From: Isoperla grammatica
Taxonomy: Eukaryota > Arthropoda > Insecta > Plecoptera > Perlodidae
DNA length: 64,000 nucleotides
Reading direction: 5' to 3'
NCBI GenBank assembly: GCA_945910005.1
Contig: OX246749.1
Coordinates: 27,456,843 to 27,520,842, forward strand
Shown: positions 1 through 12,700 of the stretch, piece after piece
How positions within the stretch are numbered: position 1 is the first letter of the stretch
Layout of the letters: each line of letters starts with the position of its first letter
Notes under the pieces: model-generated
The model's input: only the letters and a program-made list of their open reading frames with translations
Databases searched by the model: none
What the model was told of the DNA's origin: nothing
Position numbers and translations under genes: made by a program

Positions 1-458
1 AGTGCTTGTTAGTGCTCGATAGTGCACAGTGCTTGTTAGTGCTCGGTAGTGCACAGTGCTTGTTAGTGCTCGATAGTGCACAGTGCTTGTTAGTGCTCGA
101 TAGTGCACAGTGCTTGTTAGTGCTCGATAGCGCACAGTGCTTGTTAGTGCTCGATAGTGCACAGTGCTTGTTAGTGCTCGATAATGCACAGTGCTTGTTA
201 GTGCTCGATAGTGCACAGTGCTTGTTAGTGCTCGATAGTGCACAGTGCTTGTTAGTGCTCGATAGTGCACAGTGCTTGTTAGTGCTCGATAGCGCACAGT
301 GCTTGTTAGTGCTCGATAGTGCACAGTGCTTGTTAGTGCTCAATAGTGCACAGTGCTTGATAGTGCTCAATAGTGCACAGTGCTCAATAGTAAACATTGC
401 TCAATACTGCACAGTGCTCAATACTGCACAGTGCTCAATAGTGCACAGTGCTCAATAG
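1..458. repeat. 27-bp minisatellite
   Basis: About thirteen copies of a 27-bp unit built from AGTGC-containing words run from the window start to about position 360. They then decay into shorter 17-18 bp units up to 458. The unit is a multiple of three, so the plus strand reads open for 150 codons as a nine-residue repeat. That is a by-product of the period and not a gene. The array continues off the left edge. It lies downstream of the aminopeptidase stop codon and shows no resemblance to that gene's exons. Confidence 0.95.
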
Positions 459-725
459 TGTTCTTCATTATGTCTACCAGTGTCCAAAAAGTGTTGCATG
501 GAGGTGATAATCACATGAAAGAAACAGTCAATCCCCTATGATATATATTTCATTTATTTATACTATATATTAGTAAACCGTCTGTAAAAATACGACAATT
601 CTAGTTTAACATGCGTCACAACAACAAATAATTCAAAGCTCAAAAATCTTTCTTTAGATATTATAACAATAAATTTAAGAATATCCTTGAGGAGTCCTGT
701 GCGGTGTAACAATATTAGGTTGTCG
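459..725 (-). other. 3' flank / 3' UTR of the aminopeptidase gene
   Basis: AT-rich sequence between the stop codon at 726 and the 27-bp array. No coding potential is seen. It would contain the 3' untranslated region if the poly(A) signal at 553-558 is used. Confidence 0.5.
553..558 (-). promoter_or_regulatory. candidate polyadenylation signal AATAAA
   Basis: AATAAA on the minus strand about 170 bases past the aminopeptidase stop codon, a normal distance for a 3' UTR. The region is AT-rich, so a chance match is possible. Confidence 0.4.
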
Positions 726-1058
726 CTAACAGTAATACGCCCACAGGAAGACTGTGAAGCGATAGACCCAGGGCGACCACAGCAGCAACACAGGCCGGAT
801 AGCAGACCCGCTGTTCTCCGCCCTCTGCCTCAGTGAGTGTACTGACGTGGTATTGGTACTGATATAGGATAGGGGATTCTCCGTGATCCTGCAGTCCCGC
901 GGCCCCGTGGACCCAGCTAACTCGTCACGGATCCAGGCCAACACGAGAACACCACTGGTGCTGGCCCAATCGAGGCTGCGCTCCACCTTCTTCATTTGAA
1001 TCTTGACCGCTCTGGCCTTGTGCTTGTCCGACATCACCGCCTTCAGCAGCCCCCCCAG
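726..1058 (-). CDS. M1 aminopeptidase terminal exon with hydrophobic C-terminus
   Basis: The acceptor GTTGCAG ends at 1,059. The exon starts [16 protein letters not shown] and includes a V-E-R-S-x-D-W-A helix and an AWIRDEL segment that match the last helices of M1 aminopeptidases. A tail of about 55 residues follows, ending in a Trp- and Leu-rich hydrophobic stretch just before the stop at 726-728. Small residues NSGSA precede it, so a GPI-anchor signal is plausible, although an Arg interrupts the hydrophobic part. The acceptor and first roughly 20 nt are the core of the adjacent 64-bp array. Confidence 0.82.
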   Translation of the reverse strand: MGGLLKAVMSDKHKARAVKIQMKKVERSLDWASTSGVLVLAWIRDELAGSTGPRDCRITENPLSYISTNTTSVHSLRQRAENSGSAIRPVLLLWSPWVYRFTVFLWAYYC

Positions 1059-4000
1059 CTGCAACCACACAGGGGGTGAATGAAGCCCAGGGGAGGGAAT
1101 ACTCTCTCAGCAGCCCCCCCAGCTGCAACCACACAGGGGGTGAGTGAAGCCTAGGGGAGGGAATACTCTCTCAGCAGCCCCCCCAGCTGCAACCACACAG
1201 GGGGTGAGTGAAGCCCAGGGGAGGGAATACTCTCTCAGCAGCCCCCCCAGCTGCAACCACACCGGGGGTGAGTGAAGCCCAGGGGAGGGAATACTCTCTT
1301 AGCAGCCCCCCCAACTGCAACCACACAGGGGGTGAGTGAAGCCCAGGGGAGGGAATACTCTCTCAGCAGCCCCCCCCCCCAGCTGCAACCACACAGGGGG
1401 TGAGTGAAGCCCAGGGGAGGGAATACTCTCTCAGCAGCCCCCCCAGCTGCAACCACACAGGGGGTGAGTGAAGCCCAGGGGAGGGAATGCTCTCTCAGCA
1501 GCCCCCCCAGCTGCAACCACACAGGGGGTGAGTGAAGCCCAGGGGAGGCAATACTCTCTCAGCAGCCCCCCCAGCTGCAACCACACAGGGGGTGAGTGAA
1601 GCCCAGGGGAGGGAATACTCTCTCAGCAGCCCCCCCACCTGCAACCACACAGGGGGTGAGTGAAGCCCAGGGGAGGGAATACTCTCTCAGCAGCCCCCCC
1701 AGCTGCCACCACACAGGGGGTGAGTGAAGCCCAGGGGAGGGAATACTCTCTCAGCAGCCCCCCCAGCTGCCACCACACAGGGGGTGAGTGAAGCCCAGGG
1801 GAGGGAATACTCTCTGCAGCCCCCCCAGCTGCCACCACACAGGGGGTGAGTGAAGCCCAGGGGAGGAAATACTCTCTGCAGCCCCCCCAGCTGCAACCAC
1901 ACAGGGGGTGAGTGAAGCCCAGGGGAGGAAATACTCTCTCAGCAGCCCAGCTGCAACCACACAGGGGGTGAGTGAAGCCCAGGGGAGGGAATACTCTCTG
2001 CAGCCCCCCCACCTGCAACCACAGGTGAAGCCCAGATAAGTCCAGGGGCCGGATTCACAAGAGGTCCTAGCTTAGGACAGGTCCTAAGGTTGGAATTCAT
2101 AGTCGGCCCCTACACCTAGGGGCACCCATTGTTGCTATGGATTTGTTTTGTTTATGGGAAATAACATGCAAACAATTGTTACCTTGGTAACAATGGGCGC
2201 CCCTAGGTGTAGGGGCCGACTATGAATTCCAACCTAAGTCCTGCTGTACCGTATGTGCTATTATAAATCTATGGTAGGCCTACTACACGGCCCAAGTGAT
2301 AGCTACTTTCGTGGAAATCACAGTGAACTTGAAATATTGCAAGGCGGTGTTTTAAAGCTTAGTGTTTTGTTTTCTGATACCTCCACTTTCTAGAAACAGA
2401 GAAATGTGTATGTCAAGGTAAGTAAACGATATTTATTTATGTTAACACTTCGAAGTCATAGACGTATTGCCACCATCTTTGAAGAAAGATAAGACCAACT
2501 CAGACAGTGCCTAAATTTAGGTTTCAAGTGTTTGTTATTTACTAGGGTTTCTTAGCAACGCCGAGTCGAGGCCATGTACAGGTCCGTATAAGCCAATGGC
2601 GTGCCACAATCTAGTGGTCCTAAAGTAAGGCCAGGCCTAAGTTTATACTTATTGTGAATCCGGCCCCAGGGGACCAACGTAGCAACGTATCAATACCTTC
2701 GTTAGATGTCTTTCTGTCATGAGTCGGTCTGTGGTTCTTGATAACACGTCGTAGAAACTCCCCATCCTGACACAGAGAGAAACGCGTTAGTCATAAACTA
2801 GGAAAACGCTGTTTGACGCGTCGATAAAGGTGCATTCACAATCTTTACTAGTACTATGGTTTAATGATTAAGACTAAGACAAACCTTAGTCACAGCCATT
2901 CAGAGCGCAGTATTCTCCCTCCCAGCCAATGACAGAAGCCTGTGGCTTAGTCTTAATCATTAAACCATAGTACTAGTAAAGATTGTGAATGCACCTTAAG
3001 CGAGCGCGTCCATATCTACGAACTTTCTAGCGAAAATATCTCAAAGCTAATAAAAACAACAACTATCAACAATTCAAGAATGCGCATTGCAAAATTTGTT
3101 TTACTTTCCACAGCTATTATACTGTCTGAAATTGTTGAATGCTGTGCAATGTGCGTCGCTAAGATTTTTCTTTGTAATTTCGTATAGTGTTTTCGACACA
3201 GTCCGCCACCGTTACTAAGAGTTATTGACAGCAATGGAAATGTAATTTATGCTTCTCTTACGTATCAGATCATGATTAGGTTGATATATTCGTGTCTGGA
3301 CAAAAATTTACTATAATATAGCCACCTCACATTTAACCGTTACTGTGTTTCAGAAACATATTTTCGAGTAAATTTACTGTAACTTTGACCATATTCGTGA
3401 CCGGAACAATCTTTATAAAAATACGGCCACCTCACATTTTCCACCATTTTGCTTCATAAAAATATTGTCTAGTAACTATGGCGTAACTTTGTAACTTTTC
3501 AAACGATTTTGTTACAAAACTATACACCTTCAATCCACATCGAGGCTTGTGCACGGTCCAAATTTCAACTTGATCGGACTTTCCGTTCGACCGCTATCGA
3601 ATGACAAAAAATGAAACAAACGGAACAGAACGAAGTGCCATGAAGGTGTAAGGGAGACGTTTGCTTCGCTCGCTTAATTATAAGTTGTGTTTCGTTCAGT
3701 CATAATTGATTGGAGAGTTCCAAGATGGCGCTGAGTCGCGCAGCGCTGTTACCAGCCGGTCCGGGTAAACTTCGTTTTTCCGCGGTCGTAGTGATCACAG
3801 TTTCGTTCTTGTTGTCTCTCTGGTTGAGTAACGTTTCAGTGGATCCGTGTGCGCGTTATCATTTGCATACGACCAACGTCTCGTTCTCCAGAAGAAGTAA
3901 CATATTTCCTGTGTTAGCATGCAGCGGGCCGCGTCTTCTCGCAGCGGCCAGGCACGCTCCCTGCACCCTGCACACGTGGCCTCGCTAGAAGGTCGCCAAC

Positions 4001-6687
4001 AAGTCGTCCATCCTACACGTTGCGTGCCTCTTGCTAATAGCCGGTGACGTCCAACTTAATCCTGGACTTTACGCAAACCGCAAAGACAAGCTGCCATTGG
4101 ACTTATCAGTGTACTACATGAACGCAAGAAGCATTGGCAACTCCAAACTAACGGATTTCAACTTACACTTCGCCGAAAACAGCGACCACGATGTGTTCTG
4201 CATAACTGAAACTTGGCTCAGTGAGAAAACCTTCGATGCAGAAGTAGTAGATAGTGACCAATACACGCTTTACCGCAGGGACAGAAATCAGGGACAAAAA
4301 CGTGGCGGTGGTGTACTCATAGCCGTCAACTCACGACCTGACCTCAAATCCAGACGTCGCGAAGACCTTGAATCAACGAACTGCGAAATAATATGGGTCG
4401 AGGTCACTAAGTGCTCAATCATCTTTGTATGTAGCCTGTGTCTATTTGCCTCCACCACCTTCACTGCAACTAATGGAAGAACTTCACTCATCTCTTTCCA
4501 AAGCGCAAGAACATCTCCGACCACTTGACAACATACTTCTCTGCGGCGACTTTAATTTTCCTCGTTTAACATGGAGGTGTCTCGACACCGATGAAAGCTA
4601 CTTACATCCTTCTCCTCCCACCTGGGCGGTCACAGAGGTCTTCCTGGAACTGCTCTGCGAGCTCAGTCTAGTAAAAAGAACCCCCAACCCACTCGCAACG
4701 GCAATTACCTAGATCTTATCTTTCTCAACAACCCTGACATCTCTACAAGCGTCCTCACAACGGAACAAGCTGTCGCATCCGATCATGCTGCCCTTGTCTC
4801 CGAGCTCGTGCTTCCAAGAAGAGCTGTCAATCACAAGCCGACTTTCAGACATCGCTAGTACAATTGGAAAAATGCGGACTGGAAATTAGTGTCTCAACGG
4901 TTGAAGCGTTGAGTGAGAAATATAGAATATATATATATGAGAAATATATATATTTCTCACTCAACGGTTGAAGGATTGCGACTGGGGCGCGCTCAAAGAC
5001 CTCAATCACGACGTAAACAAGCAATGTGATCTATTTTATGCAAACCTCACCAACGTCATCGCCGAAACAGTTCCCCAAATCAAGGTAAATTCTGGTAAAT
5101 ACCCCCCTGGTACGACAGTGCAACTATTAACTTACTCAAAAGCAAAAACCGCGCGTACAGGCGCTGGAAGTTATCAGGTCTTCAATGCGACAAGGTCGAG
5201 TTTCAAACTATACGTGCTGACTTTAAAAAACTAAAAAAAAAATCAACTACACTCAATACCTACGTAAAATCGACTCTACGCTCGCTAAAAATCCTAAAGA
5301 CGTCTGGAACTTTGTTCGAAAAAAACCCGTATTCGACGAATTCCACCAGAGGTAGAACTCGAAGGGAAGATATCCACTGACCTCTCTTCAAGCTGTGAGT
5401 TATTTTCGGACTTTTTTAAAACAATCAATCCTAAAACACAGTCAAAATCCGTTCCTCGTCACCTGGGTGAACCCTCCAGCGAGAACCTATCTAACTTTAC
5501 CATTTCTCGTCGCAAGATTGTGGACTGTCTGAATAATTTAAATAGCTCAAAGTCACCCGGGCCTGATCAGATACCGATCAACGTAACCATATTCTGCAGT
5601 GCAGTCCTGGCTATACCACTCGAAACCATCTTCAATAATTCTCTTCACACCGGTATATTTCCAAAACGTTGGAAACATGCCCAAGTCACACCGTTATTAA
5701 AAAAGGGCAGTAGACGCCCCGTGAAAAATTAAAGACCAATCTCCTATTACCTGTTTTTCAAAAGTCTTTGAAAGAACACTTCACAATCACATCTACAGCT
5801 TCGTCTCACAATATATTACACCCGAACAGCATGGCTTTGTAAAGAAACCTTCAACTGTCACGAATCTCTCATTGTTTACCCAATTCATAGCTTCCTGCTT
5901 TAACTCAAGAGTACAGGTCGATGCCATTTACACAGACTTTAGCAAAGCCTTTGATAAAGTCGACCACCAGATGCTTCTTACGAAACTTAACAGCTTCGGT
6001 ATCTGTGGAAACGTGCTCAACATCCTGAAAAACTACCTCAGCGAACGTACACAGTCGGTAGTGATCAACGAATGCGCGTCATCAGTTGTCAGCGTGACTT
6101 CCGGGGTACCGCAGGGCTGGATCCTCGGCCCCTTGTTATTTATCTTGTATGTAAATGACATATCACGTCCCCTTAAATTCAGCAAGTGTCTGATGTTTGC
6201 TGACGACCTGTTAATATTTATTCCCATAAACTCCGTTACAGATTGCCGACAGCTCCAGTACGATTTAGACAGGCTCAGTGAATGGTGCTCAACGTGGAAA
6301 CTCGATCTCAACATATCTAAGTGTAATCACATAACATTCACAAACCGTAAACACCGCTTTTACAACATTAATCAACTCAATGGAAAAACCCTAACTAAAG
6401 TCAATGACGTCAGAGACCTCGGTGTCACGCTCAGCAGCGCGCGACCTCTCGTACACAACGCACATCTCGCTCTCAACTTCAAAGGCGCTAAAACTGCTCG
6501 GTTTTATACGAAGAAACTGCGCCAAAGATTTACCGACGAAAACTCTACGGTGTCTTTACACAGGTTTAGTGCGGCCTCACCTAGACTATGCTTCTATGAT
6601 TTTCAATCCTCACCATGCGACCCACATCAGTAGGCTGCGCAGTAGCAGCGTTGAGTGAGAAATATAGATATATAGATATATAGATAT

Positions 6688-6719
<32 letters not shown>

Positions 6720-9700
6720 TTCTCACTCAACGGTTATACGAGACCAGCCCGCGCTCCGCGAAACACTAGGCGACTACGGACAGTACCGCTCAAAACAGAT
6801 TGCTGCTTTTCTACACATCATGTCACAAAAAAATTAATTGCATGGTATTTTGTAGAAGTACACGTTCGTACTAAGAAGCATGTTATTGGTAGAGAAACGA
6901 TGCACATTAAACCTCGTGATCGATTTTTGATCAGTGCCCTATTTTAGCGGTGGTTTTACTTTCTCAAGGCAACATTTTGTTTGCATGGGAATTACCATGA
7001 GAAAAGTTGCACGGTGCTACTTGGTAGCAACAAACCAAAAAATGGCGTTTTCTTTAATTTTTTAACCGCCTGCTTTTAAAGTATGGTATCTTTTAGTCAT
7101 GTTTTTTATATTTAAAGGTGGACATCTACAAATGGTAGTTCTTAAGTTTTTCACCCGACTATCCCTTTAAATATTCAACAATGAACAAAATTCAAGACAC
7201 ATTCAACTCTCTCAATCCGCAATTAGATATCTTCAACATCTCTCTACCTAGCTTCAAGAAGGCCACACAAGAACTGTTGTTTAGACGATGATATATTTCT
7301 GCGTGTTTACCCTTACTGTAATTTGTTCGTGCGTGTGGTGCGTGTGTGCGCGAATGTGCGAGTGTACGAAGTATGTGTACTTCTTACGTGCGTGAGTATG
7401 TGTGAGTGTGTATTAATGTGTGCGCATGTGTGCGTGTGTGCGCGAATGTGCGAGTGTACGAAGTATGTGTGAGTGTGCGTGAGCAGGGGCGTTGGAAGTA
7501 CATTTTGCTAGGGGGGGCAAGCACTTAAGGGTTACAGAATATAAATAATGTAAATAAATGTAGAAATGGCTTTTTCGAGAAATTTCGGGAGTCGTTCCAA
7601 CTACCATCAAGTCTCACAAGCACGAATCACTAAAGTTTTTGCCAATTATCTAGTTTAATTTAGTTGCGGTAAGTTTTTTGACGGTAAAGTACAAAAAAAC
7701 GTGTGAGCAGGTTTCCGTCAAAAAACTTGACGCAACCAAATTGTACAAGATAATCGAGAAAAACGTTAGTGATTCACACTTGTTAAGTTGGAAACTAATT
7801 CTGGGCGGTCCTGACTCTCCTGACACTATCTTACTTCAATTGGTGTGAGAGACCATTAACATCTTTTTATTGGTTATTCCCTTTATTCACTAAAGAATGT
7901 ATGCCCGATAGGGAGCGGGGTGACAATTTAAATGCATAGATAGATAAAGAGACATTTTATGTGCGGTTTCATTACTGAGTGTTGATGATGTTCGCAACAT
8001 GAATTGACTCTCTCAACATGACTGGCGGTAAAATGCAGAGCGACCAATGTACGGGAAACTATAACAATGGGGGTCATAGTCTAAATATTACACTATATTC
8101 ACAGTGGGAAACCACGAAAACCATGACAGGGTGGGTGTTCGTTTGAAGTATTCACTCTTCTTAGTTTAAACTTGTTTTAAATATTCCCGTTGTTAAATAT
8201 GAAAATTAACATTAATATTTATGTAATAATATTTATGGGACACTAGGTTGGCAGAATACAAACTGAGGTAGCACTTACCCTAACAGGCATGTCACTTACT
8301 TTGGATCCATCATCCTGAAATTCTTGACGAAGAAGTCGAGAGCAACGTCTTCGTTGTTTGAGTTTAAAACTGAGTTGAAAGCTGTTCGTGAGTCCTGGCT
8401 TGATGTGCTGGTGTCGTTAGATATCGCCTTCTGTAAGTGGCTAAACACACAAGCATGAGAGTATAAGTTAGTGTTACGACCCTTGGCCGATAAGAGACTG
8501 GCCAAAGTAGGTATGGATGTGTGGATGTGGATGGTGTTGTAGGCCTACTGAGTAAGTAGCTAAACACACAAGCATGAGAGTATAAGTTATAGTGTTACGA
8601 CCCTAGGTTGATAGGAGACTGACCAAAGTGGGTATGGATGTGTGGATGTGGATGGTGTTGTACTAAGTAAGTAGCAAAACACACAAGCATGAGAGTATAA
8701 GTTATAGTGTTACGACCCTAGGTTGATAGGAGACTGACCAAAGTGGGTATGGATGTGTGGATGTGAATAGTGTTGTACTAAGTAAGTAGCTAAACACACA
8801 AGCATGAGAGTATAAGTAAGTGTTACGACCCTAGGGCGACAGGAGACTGGCCAAAGTAGGTATGGATGTGTGGATGTGGATGGTGTTGTACTGAGTAAGT
8901 AGCTAAACACACAAGCATGAGAGTATAAGTTATAGTGTTACGACCCTAGGTTGATAGGAGACTGGCCAAAGTGTGTATGGATGTGTGGATGTGAATAGTG
9001 TTGTACTAAGTAAGTAGCAAAACACACAAGCATGAGAGTATAAGTTTTAGTGTTACGACCCTAGGCCGATAAGAGACTGGCCAAAGTGTGTATGGATGTG
9101 TGGATGTGAATAGTGTTGTACTAAGTAGGCCTAAGTAGCTAAACACACAAGCATGAGAGTATAAGTTAGTGTTACGACCCTAGGGCGACAGGAGACTGGC
9201 CAAAGTGGGTATGGATGTGTGGATGTGGATGGTGTTGTACTGAGTAAGTAGCTAAACACACAAGCATGAGAGTATAAGTTAGTGTTACGACCCTAGGCCG
9301 ATAGGAGACTGGCCAAAGTGGGTATGGATGTGTGGATGTAGATTGTGTTGTACTGAGGGAGAGGGACAGTAATTGAAACAGCAGCAACGATTCTGGTTGT
9401 AAGTCAACGATTACACTAAAGCAAGGTCGAGGCATAAGTACAAAATATAGACAACTTACACTTCACTTACCTAGAAGGCAAAGTAAACAGCGCCCTAGAT
9501 CTCCCCGGGGTAGAAGAGTTCCAGAGTAAATCTAAGCCTTAGGTAGGCTGCACAATAGCCCATGAACGCTAACCTGGAAAGCTTGTCTTACAGTTACCGG
9601 AATACAGAAACGGACAACTATATTGTGCATCGTGTCGGGAGAATACACAGCATCCAACTTCCTGTTTCCGTTAATGTTAACGGTCCCGGGCTATTGTGAA

Positions 9701-12700
9701 GCCTCCCTTAGTCTTTCGCGGGCAAGACGAAGAACAGACTGTATGGTGTAGCCAAGCAGGAGAATAGGATAAGGGGGTGGGTTTTGGGAACTTTTGACCA
9801 TATTTCTTGAACTCTTTATGTAAGGCAGAGTCACCACTCGGTCAGATTGTACACCGATTCCAGTTGAATAAAAAGATAAATCTATGGCCCGGTATTATAA
9901 GCAGCTAATTTGGACGTAAAAAGGGACTAATACGTTGTTAAAGGGATGCAAGGCTACTGATAGGCAGTTGCCATGGTGCAAGCAAGTAATTGCATTTCTC
10001 GTCAGCTGCTCGTAGTACCACAGTATAAGAAGAAACCGTACTGTGGTAATACTGGCACAAAGTATATGGTTAAGGTTCAAGCTAGGCTTGCAATATGTGG
10101 CCTACAATGATACAGAATGTGCTCCAAGGAAATAGAAAGCGCATCTCACCGCTCATGGCTAGACGAGTTCTTGGAGCAGCCAAGCGACATTTCGATAACA
10201 TTCTTATGAGAGGGCGACGACTCCTTCAGCTGTTCTTGCAACAAGAAGTCCCGCTCGTCTTTGCCTCCCTGTGCGAGAGCGTAGCAGTAGACAGCATACT
10301 TCACATCCGGTTCCACCCTACCAGAGAATACCATTACACATAGCAGTAGACAGCATACTTCACATCCGGTTCCACCCTACCAGAGAATACCATTACACAT
10401 AGCAGTAAACAGCATACTTCACATCCGGTTCCACCCTACCAGAGAATACCATTACACATAGCAGTAGACAGCATACTTCACATCCGGTTCCACCCTACCA
10501 GAGAATACCATTAGACATAGCAGTAGACAGCATACTCCACATCCGGTTCTACCCTACCAGAAAATACCATTACACATAGCAGTAGACAGCATACTTCACA
10601 TCCGGTTCCACCCTACCAGAGAATACCATTACACATAGCAGTAGACAGCATACTTCACATCCGGTTCCACCCTACCAGAGAATACCATTACACATAGCAG
10701 TAGACAGCATACTTCACATCAGGTTCCACCCTTCCAGAGAATACCATTACACATAGCAGTAGACAGCATACTTCACATCCGGTTCCACCCTACCAGAGAA
10801 TACCATTACACATGAGACGGTACAGGCTTGTCAAACACGGCTTGGGTGTTCTTAAAAGCCATATGCGCGTCAAGTCAAGGGAAACCTCTCAGAAGGGTAT
10901 CAGTTTTCTAAATTATTTGACATTTTTAACGACGGTCTGGTATTTGTCTTGGAGGGGAGGTCAGAGGTTTGTTACCACGCCGAGGGTGAGAACTTCCACT
11001 TCAAGGCTAAGTTCCAGGCTAGTCCATTTTTAGGCCACTACACCCCCCTAGTTAGGGTAAACCAAATTCAAAATCTTCCATGACGTAACAATAAATGAGC
11101 CTTCTGATTGGTCGCCCTAAGAACACAGGGGCAAGTTTGTAGCCGGAGTCCTGAGGGACGTGAGGACAGAACGAAGACGGCCGCGGGCCGAATAAGTCGG
11201 TTTGTGAGAACGAAGACGGCCGCTGGCCGAGGAGGTAGTTTTTTAGACGTAAGGCGGCCGCTGGCCGAGGAATAATACCGAGACAATGGCCGGTGAGCCG
11301 AGTGCGTGTGAGTGTGCGGACGTGTTGTTTAAGTTAAAATAAAAATTAGTCTAATAATAAGAAACAGCAAATTAATTAATACGTTAACATAAATGAAGAA
11401 TTACAACAAATAATACCCAATAATACAACAATCACGCAATTATAGAACTATCGGCAATTATAGACAATAGACGACAACACCAACGACAATAGGGAATATG
11501 CATGTTAATTTTTTTCGTCGTTACCAAATTAATGACGATGTTATGAAGTCAAAAATATATCATTTTCCAATTTTCGTAAATATTTTCAGTCAAGAAAGTG
11601 AGCTGAAAATTTCACAAATAATTATGGCGGGAAAAACAGGTCATGACGTCAGAACTGACTAATATCAATCAGCCTATCACGCAAAGATAATCAAAGATCG
11701 TATTTTTGTCGTATATCTCACTAAAATGAGTGTATTTATATTGTTATTCGGTTCTAAAATGAATAATAATTGTGTCCGGCAATTAATTTACACCACTGGT
11801 ATGATTATTTGTAATAATGTAACATTATTTCAGTGGTTCATAGTTAATTTTGTGCAGAGATGACAACAATGAATACGTTGTTTTTTCGATGATTGTGTAG
11901 TGTTGCAAGGCGGTGATTGGCAAATTTATTCATAAACAGTGATGTTTAGTCAGTTATGACGTAACCATCCGTTTCACGACAAAAGCCCGGGAAAGGAAAC
12001 ATGTCAAACTTTGTAACGTTATAAAAATCGAACTGTGACATTTTGGAATGGGAAAAATATGTTGCCGGTATTTGTAGATAAGGGCCTATCCATTTCATAT
12101 GATCGAACCAATATCGGCAAATGTGGTATATTCCCTATTAACCAACCACGCTCTCCGGCTTCATCTACCTAATCGTCATCGATCATCATCATCACCATCA
12201 CAATCGCCGTCAACCAAGCCATCTCCAGCCAACACAGCACAGGTATCGTTACTACTTTTTTTACCTATACTATGGCCATAGGGAGGTAGAATAGTAATAA
12301 CGATATTTATTCCAGATTTTATGTATTTCATTTTCATTTTTGTTTATGTATTTCATTTTTGTGTGTGTATCTCATTTGTGTCATTAATATTATTAAACAT
12401 TAAGATTTATATTTTATAAATTCTATTTTTTTAATTTCCTATTATCCTACAACCATAATCTCATATTTTTAATTAAGCAACAACCACTTTTCATATATTA
12501 TTCTTGTGCTCTACCAACAACCCAAAGTTTGAGCTAGCTGAGGGTTTGTTTTCTTTTATTTTCATTTTTATCATGTTTTCATTTATCCGTACTGTCTCAA
12601 ATGGCGCCTTGCAACGTGTGGCGTGAATCGTAAAAACGTATGGGGTCCGATTCACCGCCCAAGATTTATGTTTTTTGTTAATTTTCTATTTTGTTGTTGC

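Larger units (their letters stand above)
3690..7290 (+). mobile_element. decayed CR1/L2-type LINE with 2A-like motif
   Basis: The remains run in order. First is an N-terminal segment with a hydrophobic stretch (from 3,710) closed by a TAG at 3,986. Next, in the same frame, is a 2A-like motif GDVQLNPGL at about 4,060. An apurinic endonuclease domain (NARSI, ETWLS, then CGDFN after a frameshift near 4,430) follows. Then comes reverse transcriptase from 5,520 to 6,633 with [23 protein letters not shown] and FADD. A C-terminal fragment with SLPSFKKA lies at about 7,235-7,290. Multiple frameshifts, stops and two inserted palindromes make it inactive. The family assignment rests on motif order. Confidence 0.88.

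Noticed and set aside
6..458. 150-codon open frame at the window start
   Set aside because: Pure nine-residue repetition caused by a 27-bp tandem unit.
10812..11286. Duplicate ORFs (also at 17,903-18,377) starting MRRYRL and MSRYYS
   Set aside because: They lie within the two LTRs of LTR-A and have no domain; conserved only because the LTRs are copies.
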